Positions 1-5,434 of a stretch of 5,434 bases of DNA are shown piece by piece (the first letter of the stretch is position 1; the number at the start of each line of letters is the position of its first letter). The stretch comes from Methanosarcinales archaeon. Its GTDB lineage: Archaea > Halobacteriota > Methanosarcinia > Methanosarcinales > Methanosarcinaceae. The stretch is from NCBI GenBank assembly GCA_012329085.1, contig JAAXQB010000267.1, forward strand, positions 1 through 5,434, read 5' to 3'. The notes below the pieces were generated by a model. It ran no database searches and was not told the DNA's origin. It was given only the letters and a program-made list of their open reading frames with translations. The position numbers were made by a program, and so were the translations under genes.

Positions 1-68
1 AAATTATATACAGCGAGAAAAAATAATAATTTCCAAGGTAAAGAAATATGGAAATCAGACCAAATAAA

Positions 69-283
69 ATGAAATTTACAATAATTATAGAGAAGAATGA
101 GGAGGGGAGTTATACCGTTATAGTACCTTCTCTTCCAAGGTGCATCACCCAAGGAGATACATGAGAGGAAGCAGTTACTAATAGTAAAGAAGCAATTGGG
201 GGTATATTGAATCATTAAAAATTCTTGGAAAATCAATTCCATTGGAAGTTCCTGTCGAGGTTAATATTGAGTCGGTTTTATGA
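69..283 (+). pseudogene. hicB: HicB-type antitoxin, broken (internal stop and frameshift)
   Basis: Relic of a HicB antitoxin, the partner that neutralises the HicA mRNA interferase and usually represses its own operon. Reading from ATG 69 gives MKFTIIIEKNEEGSYTVIVP and then SLPRCITQGDT, the classic HicB N-terminal block (β-strand, xYxVxVPxLPxCxTQGDT). Codon 32 is TGA (162-164) where the family normally has a residue before EEA; a single C-to-T change in an Arg codon would explain it. Reading continues EEAVTNSKEAI and then loses frame in the G run at 198-202, where one base appears to be missing. The next frame continues YIESLKILGKSIPLEVPVE to a TGA at 281-283. Restored, it would be about 71 residues, normal for a short HicB without a separate DNA-binding domain. 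An in-frame ATG at 48, preceded by AAGG at 35-38, is an alternative start. The stop overlaps the hicA start (ATGA), the usual hicB-hicA arrangement. The family call is firm; that it is non-functional is inferred from two lesions. Confidence 0.85.
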
Positions 284-505
284 AACTTACAAGAATTAGC
301 GGGGTTAGAGTTGTGAAAACGCTTAAAAGGGCGAGATTTGTGGAGATAAGGATGAGAGGCAGCCATTGTTATTTATATCATAAACAAAAGGATAGACTTG
401 TAACAGTTCCCAGTTCATGCAGGAAAAATTATCGCTTTGAAGACTTTGAAATCAATTTTAAAACAAGCTGAGATGAGCATCGATGAGTTTAAGGAGTTTC
501 TATGA
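280..505 (+). pseudogene. hicA: HicA-type toxin (mRNA interferase), frameshifted
   Basis: Relic of a HicA toxin, a small dsRBD-like fold ribonuclease that cleaves mRNA. The first 44 codons give MKLTRISGVRVVKTLKRARF and then VEIRMRGSHCYLYHKQKDRLVTVP, which follows the family closely: the ISG start, a helix ending in F, and the RGSH motif with the catalytic His at residue 29. After VTVP the frame breaks at 409-412, where one extra base (CCCA for CCA) is present. The original frame then reads an unrelated tail and ends at 471. Shifting by one base recovers VHAGKIIALKTLKSILKQAE and MSIDEFKEFL to a TGA at 503-505, exactly the expected HicA C-terminus. Restored length would be 74 residues, typical of the family. 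The 63-residue frame ending at 471 keeps the catalytic His but lacks the last helices, so it is probably inactive. The start overlaps the hicB relic by ATGA. Confidence 0.85.
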
Positions 506-771
506 AGATAATCTTTTTGTAACTGCTCACCCATATTGAAACACTATCAAGGGGCTTTGCATGCACTCTATATTTTACTACAATTTGGTCTTGTAATTTG
601 GTAAAATCAACTTCGGAAGACTGTGGTGATTAATACCTCTCAAAAAGCAATCAAACAACTTTTCGTTATCATTATACTCGATTAGAGTGAGAAGTAAATG
701 ATTACAAAATATGTTACCTTTATTTATTCATGAGTCTTTAGTACATAATGCAAATAATGGGCACCCTATTC
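506..771. other. Intergenic stretch, no gene recognised
   Basis: I see no intact gene here. The minus strand has a start-less open stretch of 49 codons (581-727) that reads LIEYNDNEKLFDCFLRGINH in its middle and ends in TAG then TAA; the same frame continues to about 524 before another stop. It could be a scrap of a decayed transposase or another gene, but I cannot match it to a family. The plus strand is interrupted by stops in all frames. At the right edge, CCTAT (765-769) and ATAGG (775-779) form a small inverted repeat next to the mobile-element relic. Confidence 0.4.
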
Positions 772-780
772 TTTATAGGC
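772..780. repeat. Left copy of 9-bp target-site duplication
   Basis: TTTATAGGC lies directly before the GGCAC end of the element at 781. An identical copy directly follows the other end at 917-925. A perfect 9-bp direct repeat bounding inverted ends is the signature of a transposition event. It has no mismatches, so the insertion may be younger than much of the surrounding decay. Confidence 0.75.
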
Positions 781-916
781 GGCACTGTTCCAAAATCCAG
801 TTATTTTGGCATTTATTGCACACACGGATTTTCTGAATTTATGTCTCAGATGGTCAAAATTTGTACAAATCATTTTTGATTATTGCTTTAAAATAACTGG
901 GAAAAGATATTGTGCC
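781..916. mobile_element. 136-bp MITE-like element or deleted insertion sequence
   Basis: The element begins GGCACTGTTCCAAAATCCAG and ends in GTGCC. Its two ends are imperfect inverted repeats over 27 bases, 18 of them matching by hand alignment. The matches fall in two blocks: the outermost GGCAC (781-785 against 912-916) and an 11-base block, CCAGTTATTTT (797-807), whose complement AAAATAACTGG is at 890-900. Two conserved blocks separated by a variable spacer suit a cleavage site plus a transposase-binding site. Perfect 9-bp direct repeats flank it. The interior has no coding capacity and contains a perfect 12-bp palindrome, ATTTGTACAAAT (859-870). It therefore looks like a non-autonomous element moved by a transposase encoded elsewhere. 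The outer sequence GGCACTGTT resembles IS6-family ends, but that family normally makes an 8-bp duplication, so the family is left open. Confidence 0.7.
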
Positions 917-925
917 TTTATAGGC
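917..925. repeat. Right copy of 9-bp target-site duplication
   Basis: TTTATAGGC directly follows the terminal GTGCC of the 136-bp element and is identical to 772-780. Removing the element and one copy would restore a continuous site reading CCTATTC, TTTATAGGC, AATAG. Confidence 0.75.
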
Positions 926-1020
926 AATAGAATCATAAATTTAAAATTTTGATTAGACTATTATCGATGGTTACAAAGTATATAGTTTATGCAAGATATA
1001 ATGGGGACAGTAATTTAATT

Positions 1021-1630
1021 TTTATTGTTATTGAATTTACAATGTGATTTCGAGAAATTTTGAAATTTAATACGCGGATAAATAAATTTGTTGAACAAAT
1101 TATGAAATAACACCCATTTTTTTGAGAATGAATATCAATTTAATTATTCCACAACCAAAATATAATTTAAATGTTGGTTTAAGCACACATGCAGATCAAA
1201 TAGGAAAAATCATGCTTGGGAATTTAAGAATATTTTATTAAATGGTGAATTTAGTACTGATGTTGTACTTGTATAATATGATACAAATACTGTGCTTGCA
1301 GGTGCTTTTATAGCTTCAAATATTCAGATAAAGACTATCCATATAAAAAGCAGAGTTTCGGAGTTTTGATTAGATGATATTAGAAGGGGATGATAGGGTT
1401 GTTATGAATTTTATTTTAAATTTTTTTTCATTTCAACAGAAAAATAAAATCAAAATCTTTTTAAAGAAGGAATTGATATTAATAATAAGATTTTTATAAC
1501 TGGAGATATTATTATTTATGTAGGTTATCAAAATTTTGAGGTTTCAAAAAGTGAGTTTGATATTTTTAATGGATTGGGGCTTTATAGTAAAAAGATATGC
1601 AATTGTGTAATTGATGTATTGATTGGATAA
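1021..1630 (+). pseudogene. wecB: UDP-N-acetylglucosamine 2-epimerase relic (non-hydrolysing type)
   Basis: Remains of a WecB/MnaA-type epimerase, which interconverts UDP-GlcNAc and UDP-ManNAc to supply ManNAc-type donors for glycan synthesis. In the frame starting at ATG 1128 the text is MNINLIIPQPKYNLNVG, then STHADQIGKIML, matching the family block NLxxPxxxYNLxVGSGTHAxQTGK. The frame breaks at about 1221-1228 and continues as KNILLNGEFSTDVVLV, stop (1274-1276), YDTNTVLAGAFIASNIQIKT, which is the family's DVVLVxGDTNTxLAGAxAA core. Further stops lie at 1367, 1391, 1394 and 1445. The next legible block is NLFKEGIDINNKIFITGD and YQNFEVSKSEFDIFNGLGLY, the segment that normally follows the APTE motif, ending at TAA 1628-1630. 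Upstream, REILK (about 1051-1065) may be the GTRPEIIK motif and FFEN (near 1118-1129) the FFEEL segment, so the left boundary is approximate. The usual C-terminal half beginning at the VTxHRxEN motif is missing. The family call is strong; the gene is certainly non-functional. Confidence 0.8.
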
Positions 1631-1772
1631 TATTTGGGTTAATCTGTACGAAGGTGGGGGAGAATTCGTAAAGAATTATAGGTGTGGTCCATAGGTGAAT
1701 GATTATGGAAAAACAAAAAATATTGATAACTATCGAATTAAATTTAACTAAAATAAACATTGTAAATAAAAA
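1631..1772. other. Leader region of the glycosyltransferase genes
   Basis: This is non-coding, or decayed beyond recognition, between the epimerase relic and the first glycosyltransferase. The plus strand reads LYEGGGEFVKNY around 1645-1680, which I cannot assign. No Shine-Dalgarno sequence precedes the ATG at 1773; the bases just before it are all A/T. An A/T box, TTAAATTTAA, at about 1736-1745 lies 28-37 bases upstream of the ATG. That spacing would suit an archaeal TATA box driving a leaderless transcript, but in such AT-rich DNA it could be chance. Confidence 0.3.
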
Positions 1773-2813
1773 ATGCATAATATAAATCCTTTCACATCTA
1801 TAATTATTGTTAATTTTAATGGAAAAACAGATTTAGAAGAATGCTTACCATCAGTTTTAAAACAAAATTATCCAAATTTTGAAGTTGTATTAGTTGATAA
1901 TGATTCAAGCGATGATTCTATTGCGTTTGTTAAAATAAATTATCAGTCTATTAAAATTATTCAAAATAATAAAAATTACGGGTATGCAAAAGGCAATAAT
2001 ATTGGTTTTCAATCAACATCTGGAAAATATATTGTAGTTTTAAATCCAGATACTGTCGTTGAAAAAAATTGGCTATTAGAACTTGTCAAAACAATGGAAG
2101 AAAATCCAAAAACCGGCGTATGCCAGTCAAAAATATTGCTCTATGACAACTCTAATGCAATTAATACTGATGGCAATATGATTAATTTTCTTGGTTTTGG
2201 ATGGGCAGGAAATCATACGAAAAAAGATTTGCATGAAACTAAAATAAAAAGTGTGTCTTATCCAAGTGGATGTTCTATGATTTTAAGGAGATCTACACTT
2301 GATGAAGTGGGCTTATTTGATGAAGATCTTTTTATGTATCACGATGATTTAGATTTGGGCATAAGAATGAGACTGATGGGTTATGATGTTTTATGTAATC
2401 CAAAATCAGTTGCATATCATAAATATATATTTGTAAAAAATAAACGCAAGTATTATTTTTTGGAAAGAAATAGGTGGGTTATTTTAATGAAAATTTATGA
2501 AAAAAAAACTTTATTTGGATTTTTACCTGCTTTATTATTTATGGAGTTTGGTTTACTCGCAATATCTATCAAAGAAGGATGGTTTTATGGGAAAATATCT
2601 TCATATAAATATTTATTTAAGAATTTAACCTTAATAAAAATTAAAAGAAATATAATTCAAAAAAATCGAAAAATTGATGATAAAGAATTGTTAAAAATTA
2701 TGCATCCAATGATTGATTTTGAAGAAATTAACAATCCCATTCTTACACATATTGTAAATCCTTTATTATCGATATATTTTAAATGGATTAAAAGAATTTT
2801 GGGGTATGGGTAA
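1773..2813 (+). CDS. GT2 family glycosyltransferase, rhamnosyltransferase-like
   Basis: A 346-residue inverting glycosyltransferase of the GT-A fold, GT2/COG1216 (WbbL-like) type. It should transfer a sugar from a nucleotide-sugar donor to a growing lipid-linked glycan on the cytoplasmic side of the membrane. Visible landmarks: SIIIVNFNG at 9-17; the nucleotide-binding Asp cluster VDNDSSDDS at 41-49; NYGYAKGNN at 68-76; the metal-binding DxD region VVLNPDT at 88-94; PSGCSMILRR at 164-173; the catalytic-base region FMYHDDLDLGIR at 187-198; and the ERNRW motif at 231-235 common in this subfamily. A hydrophobic stretch at 247-265 may be a membrane-associated helix, and the C-terminal 80 residues are Lys- and Ile-rich. 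Length is normal. The start was chosen because ATG 1773 is the first ATG and the conserved strand begins eight residues later; no ribosome-binding site is visible. Rhamnose is a common donor in this subfamily, but specificity cannot be read here. Confidence 0.9.
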   Translation: MHNINPFTSIIIVNFNGKTDLEECLPSVLKQNYPNFEVVLVDNDSSDDSIAFVKINYQSIKIIQNNKNYGYAKGNNIGFQSTSGKYIVVLNPDTVVEKNWLLELVKTMEENPKTGVCQSKILLYDNSNAINTDGNMINFLGFGWAGNHTKKDLHETKIKSVSYPSGCSMILRRSTLDEVGLFDEDLFMYHDDLDLGIRMRLMGYDVLCNPKSVAYHKYIFVKNKRKYYFLERNRWVILMKIYEKKTLFGFLPALLFMEFGLLAISIKEGWFYGKISSYKYLFKNLTLIKIKRNIIQKNRKIDDKELLKIMHPMIDFEEINNPILTHIVNPLLSIYFKWIKRILGYG

Positions 2814-2840
2814 ATAAATAAAAAAAATAATATTAAAAAT

Positions 2841-2969
2841 ATGTTTAAATTTTTAATTGATGTGATATTTGTTAAACAATTTGCATATATATATATATAT
2901 AATTATGGGATTGAAAAGATTATTAAAAATAAAGTATTTAAATGGAATGTTAAGTGGAGTCATATATGA
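2841..2969 (+). CDS. Possible small coupled ORF, 42 aa, or gene remnant
   Basis: The gap between the first two glycosyltransferases holds an open frame from ATG 2841 to TGA 2967-2969. It starts MFKFLIDVIFVKQFAYIYIY and ends WNVKWSHI, with a hydrophobic, aromatic N-terminal half and a Lys-rich C-terminal half. Its stop overlaps the next start as ATGA, an arrangement typical of translational coupling. The frame is also in register with the upstream GT2 gene and has no stop between that gene's TAA (2811-2813) and its own ATG. No ribosome-binding site precedes it. The YGIEKIIKNKVFK segment resembles linker helices found beside some glycosyltransferase domains, so it may be the tail or head of a deleted gene rather than a real small protein. 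An (AT)8 tract encodes the YIYIY part. It may also be a chance frame in AT-rich DNA. Confidence 0.3.
   Translation: MFKFLIDVIFVKQFAYIYIYNYGIEKIIKNKVFKWNVKWSHI
2885..2900. repeat. (AT)8 dinucleotide repeat
   Basis: Eight AT units run uninterrupted upstream of the first GT4 gene, inside the 42-codon frame at 2841-2969. Gain or loss of one unit would shift that frame and change the spacing upstream of the ATG at 2966. Tracts of this kind slip during replication, but there is no direct evidence that this one is used as a switch. Confidence 0.8.
2956..2959 (+). promoter_or_regulatory. Ribosome-binding site deciding the GT4 start
   Basis: GGAG lies six bases before ATG 2966. It favours that ATG over the in-frame GTG at 2954, which would add only four residues (MESY) and has no upstream Shine-Dalgarno motif. 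Starting at 2966 also puts the family's first β-strand (MKVILIRG) directly at the N-terminus. Confidence 0.65.
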
Positions 2970-4090
2970 AAGTAATTTTAATTCGCGGACGAGCAATAGA
3001 TCCAGCAGTAAATAAGATTGCTAAATCTTTATCTCAAAATGGGCATGAAGTAAAATTATTAGTATGGGATAGACAGAATACTTTAAAAATTAAAAATAAT
3101 GAAGGATATGAAATAAATAGATTTAATTTTAAAGCATCTTATGATAAATTAACATCAGTATTCTACTATCCAATATGGTGGATTTATATATTTTTCTTTC
3201 TTATGAGGGAGAAATACGATGTAATACATGCATGTGATTTGGATACTTTATTACCTGCAATTATTGTTAAGATTATTAAGAAAAAGAAGCTTTGCTATAC
3301 TATTTACGATTTTTATGCTAATAATTTACCGGACGGTCAATTCTCCTTTATGAGAAAAGCTGTTAGAAGTTTGGTAGCATCAGTTGAGAAATTTGGAATC
3401 GAGTTTACTGAGGTGTTATTTTTGGTAGACGAGAGTCGATATGAACAAGTTAAAAGTGCAAAAATAAATAAAGTCGTCTATATTTACAATTCTCCGCCAG
3501 ACTATCTTGATACAAAATACAAACAAAACTCAAGTGATCGCGTAGAGATTGTCATATTCTATGCAGGAGCAATTCATAGATCAAGAGGAATAGAACATAT
3601 GATAAAAGCGATAGAATACTTAAATAATGTCAAATTGATAATAGCAGGTACAGGACCTCATAAAGACTTGCTTGAAAATCTGACTCAGAAAACAAAAGAT
3701 AGGATTGAGCCTATGGGATGGATACCTTATGAGGAGGTGATTGCCAATAGTCTTAATGCTGATATTCTCTTTGCTTTTTATGATCCTCAGATTCCTGCCA
3801 ATAGATATGCTAGCCCTAATAAATTATTTGAAGCAATGATGTGCGGAAAACCAATAATTACAAATGCTGAAACAACGGCAACTAAAATAGTAGAAACAGA
3901 GAATTGTGGTGTTGTAGTCCCTTACGGAGATGTGGAGGCAATAAAGGATACAATACTTAAGCTGAAAAATAATGCGGATTTGCGTGAGAGGTTAGGAAAA
4001 AATGGAAGAAGAGCTTATGAAGAGAGATATGGATGGGGTATTATGGAAGAGAGATTATTAAAAGCATATGCAAATTTAATTGATAATTGA
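2966..4090 (+). CDS. GT4 family glycosyltransferase (GT-B fold)
   Basis: A 374-residue retaining glycosyltransferase of the GT4 superfamily with two Rossmann-like domains. The N-terminal acceptor domain opens with MKVILIRGRAIDPAVNKIAK and contains YDVIHACDLDTLLPA at 84-98. A hydrophobic aromatic stretch at 64-80 (VFYYPIWWIYIFFFLM) probably sits against the membrane. The C-terminal donor domain has VIFYAGAIHRSRGIEHM at 196-212, IAGTGP at 226-231, MGWIPYEEV at 250-258 and SPNKLFEAMMCGKP at 283-296. The usual E-x7-E motif is half present: Glu289 is there, but the position eight residues earlier is Tyr281. This is seen in the PNKLFE subgroup of the superfamily, so it need not mean loss of activity. 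It probably adds one sugar in surface-glycan assembly; donor and acceptor are unknown. ATG 2966 has a GGAG site and overlaps the possible small frame upstream. The stop TGA shares one base with the next ATG, so the two GT4 genes are probably co-transcribed and co-translated. Confidence 0.9.
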   Translation: MKVILIRGRAIDPAVNKIAKSLSQNGHEVKLLVWDRQNTLKIKNNEGYEINRFNFKASYDKLTSVFYYPIWWIYIFFFLMREKYDVIHACDLDTLLPAIIVKIIKKKKLCYTIYDFYANNLPDGQFSFMRKAVRSLVASVEKFGIEFTEVLFLVDESRYEQVKSAKINKVVYIYNSPPDYLDTKYKQNSSDRVEIVIFYAGAIHRSRGIEHMIKAIEYLNNVKLIIAGTGPHKDLLENLTQKTKDRIEPMGWIPYEEVIANSLNADILFAFYDPQIPANRYASPNKLFEAMMCGKPIITNAETTATKIVETENCGVVVPYGDVEAIKDTILKLKNNADLRERLGKNGRRAYEERYGWGIMEERLLKAYANLIDN

Positions 4091-5250
4091 TGTGTAAAAA
4101 AATTTTGATGAAAATGAATAAAAAAAAACATTTAAATATATGTGTGATTTCGTGTCCCATTGGTAAGGCATTTATTGTCCCATTATCAAATATAAAAGAA
4201 GTGTTAGGTTCATCCTCAGATGTTTATGTTATTGTTGGAAGTGCAGAAAATGTAATGACCAAAGCGAATTTTGGTGGCATTCAAACTTATGAAATACAAC
4301 ATAAAAAAACAACAAATGTATTTACTCGAATTTTACGATATGTGATATTGGAGATAAAAGTCTCTTTGATATTAGCGAAGATATCAAAAAAGATTGATTT
4401 ATACATTTTCTTTATGGAAGGGGATGCATTATTGCCAGTATTAACTACAAAATTACTAAGGAAAAAAAATATACGTTCATTACCCTCTTTAATCTCAAAA
4501 GAAACTAATGGACCTTACAAAGGTAAAGACACCTTTTCCATGATACTGATTAAATTGCAAAATATAGCCTATTATTTGTCAAACAAAATCATCCTCTATT
4601 CGCCCAACCTCATAGAAGAATGGAACTTAGAAAAATACAAAAATAAAATCTCCATCGCTCATGAACATTTTTTAGATTTTGATAAATTCAAAATAAAAAA
4701 TAAATTTGATAAAAGAGATAATTTAGTAGGTTATATCGGTCGTTTAAGTGAAGAAAAAGGAGTTTTAAATTTTATTAAAGCAATTCCAGAGATATCAAAA
4801 AGAAAAAATAGTTTAGAATTTTTAATAGGTGGTGATGGACAGTTAAAGGAAGAAATTGAAAAAAATATAAATGAAAAAAATTTAAATGACAAAGTAAAAC
4901 TTGCAGGATGGGTTTCTCGTGATGAATTGCCAAATTATATGAATGAATTGAAATTAATTATTTTGCCATCTTATACTGAAGGTTTGCCAAATATCATGTT
5001 GGAAGCAATGGCATGCGGCACGCCAGTTTTGGCTACACCTGTTGGTAGTATCCCTGATGTGATAAAAGATGGTGAAACCGGATTTATCATGAAAAACAAT
5101 TCACCAGAATGCATTGCAGAAAATGTTATAAGGGCTTTGAATTATCCCAATTTTGAACAAATCTCCCTAAATGCCCGCATTCTCGTAGAAAAAGAATACA
5201 CATATGAAAAAGCAGTTGAAAAATACAAAAAAGTATTAGAAAATATTTAA
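4090..5250 (+). CDS. GT4 family glycosyltransferase (GT-B fold)
   Basis: A 386-residue GT4 retaining glycosyltransferase, distinct from the gene before it. The N-terminal domain has a Lys-rich leader and then LNICVISCPIGKAFIVPLSN at 15-34, and IDLYIFFMEGDALLPVL at 102-118. The donor-binding domain shows the full set of family landmarks: LVGYIGRLSEEKGVLNFI at 212-229, LIGGDGQL at 245-252, VKLAGWVSRDELPNYM at 269-284, and the complete E-x7-E motif SYTEGLPNIMLEAMACGTP with Glu297 and Glu305, followed by GSIPDVIKDGETGF. It should transfer a hexose or HexNAc-type sugar to the lipid-linked glycan; specificity is not readable. ATG 4090 overlaps the upstream TGA by one base (TGATG), and I prefer it for that coupling. 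In-frame ATGs at 4108 and 4114 are also possible, and none has a clear Shine-Dalgarno site. Runs of 7 A (4096-4102) and 9 A (4120-4128) lie in the first codons and could allow slippage. Confidence 0.9.
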   Translation: MCKKILMKMNKKKHLNICVISCPIGKAFIVPLSNIKEVLGSSSDVYVIVGSAENVMTKANFGGIQTYEIQHKKTTNVFTRILRYVILEIKVSLILAKISKKIDLYIFFMEGDALLPVLTTKLLRKKNIRSLPSLISKETNGPYKGKDTFSMILIKLQNIAYYLSNKIILYSPNLIEEWNLEKYKNKISIAHEHFLDFDKFKIKNKFDKRDNLVGYIGRLSEEKGVLNFIKAIPEISKRKNSLEFLIGGDGQLKEEIEKNINEKNLNDKVKLAGWVSRDELPNYMNELKLIILPSYTEGLPNIMLEAMACGTPVLATPVGSIPDVIKDGETGFIMKNNSPECIAENVIRALNYPNFEQISLNARILVEKEYTYEKAVEKYKKVLENI

Positions 5251-5434
5251 GCATATAATTTATGCAAATAAAATATAAATTTTAAAAAAAGCGAAATAAT
5301 TATATATCCTTCACTCCAATAATTTATGTGAATAAAATTTTTATGAAATAAATATTTTGATAAAAAGAGTTAAAATGAATAAAAAAAAGTGACTAAAAAT
5401 CTATAAAAAAGATAAAAAAATATTTAAGAAAAAA
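5251..5434. other. Non-coding AT-rich tail after the glycosyltransferase genes
   Basis: No frame of useful length is present; the ATG at 5374-5376 meets a TGA after five codons. A 5-bp stem, GCATA/TATGC with a TAATT loop, lies directly after the stop at 5251-5265. It is short, not GC-rich and not followed by a long T run, so it is at best a weak candidate for transcript-end processing or termination. The remainder is nearly all A and T and may be the leader of a gene beyond the window. Confidence 0.4.

Noticed and set aside
1..47. AAATTATATA at 1-10 as a TATA-box promoter of the hicBA relic.
   Set aside because: A/T boxes of this kind occur many times in this AT-rich window, and the spacing to either possible hicB start cannot be tested without a transcript start.
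178..366. A 62-residue open frame on the minus strand.
   Set aside because: It lies antisense to the hicB and hicA relics, which have clear family motifs on the plus strand, and its own translation shows no recognisable motif. It is a shadow frame.
1640..1745. Possible remnant of a sugar-nucleotide epimerase/dehydratase, from the reading LYEGGGEFVKNY.
   Set aside because: The resemblance to the YGDGxxxRDY segment of such enzymes covers only a few residues and is not backed by any neighbouring motif.
1566..1778. A 70-residue open frame on the minus strand, Ile/Phe-rich and superficially membrane-like.
   Set aside because: It overlaps the end of the wecB relic and the leader of the GT2 gene. 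Its hydrophobic composition is what AT-rich DNA gives by chance, and there is no ribosome-binding site or family signature.
1..5434. CRISPR array, tRNA, rRNA or riboswitch.
   Set aside because: No regularly spaced repeats, no cloverleaf with a TTC-type arm and no GC-richer structured RNA stood out on either strand by eye. A covariance-model scan would be the decisive test.

Overview
The window is a very AT-rich stretch of prokaryotic chromosome in two halves. The left third (about 1-1770) is a graveyard of decayed genes and one small mobile-element relic. The right two thirds (1773-5250) hold three intact glycosyltransferase genes on the + strand. The low GC, A/T-rich codon choice, short or absent Shine-Dalgarno motifs and the combination of gene types would suit an AT-rich methanogenic archaeon (for example Methanobacteriales) or a low-GC bacterium. 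Nothing in the window, such as an rRNA or a ribosomal protein, settles which, so the taxonomic call is a weak inference.

Left part. A HicB antitoxin and a HicA toxin relic lie in the standard overlapping hicB-hicA order (69-505), and both are broken: hicB by an in-frame TGA and a one-base deletion, hicA by a one-base insertion. A 136-bp element follows (781-916). It has imperfect inverted ends and is flanked by a perfect 9-bp direct repeat, so it looks like a MITE or an internally deleted insertion sequence. From about 1021 to 1630 is a heavily decayed UDP-N-acetylglucosamine 2-epimerase (wecB type). Its GDTN-like core and downstream blocks are still legible through one frameshift and several in-frame stops, and its C-terminal part is gone. 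The stretches 506-771, 926-1020 and 1631-1772 hold nothing I can name.

Right part. A GT2 glycosyltransferase of the rhamnosyltransferase-like type (1773-2813) is followed by a 152-bp gap. The gap contains a 42-codon reading frame with an (AT)8 tract, which overlaps the start of the next gene by ATGA. Two GT-B fold GT4 glycosyltransferases come next (2966-4090 and 4090-5250), coupled by a TGATG junction. Together the genes look like part of a surface-polysaccharide, S-layer-glycan or O-antigen-like assembly locus: each enzyme would add one sugar to a lipid-linked glycan at the cytoplasmic face of the membrane. The decayed wecB suggests that the locus once also made a ManNAc-type sugar donor. 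Sugar specificities cannot be read from the sequence. The last 184 bases are non-coding and extremely AT-rich.

I found no clearly new system. The points most worth a second look are the MITE-like element, the parallel decay of hicAB and wecB beside intact glycosyltransferases, and the small coupled reading frame with the dinucleotide repeat.
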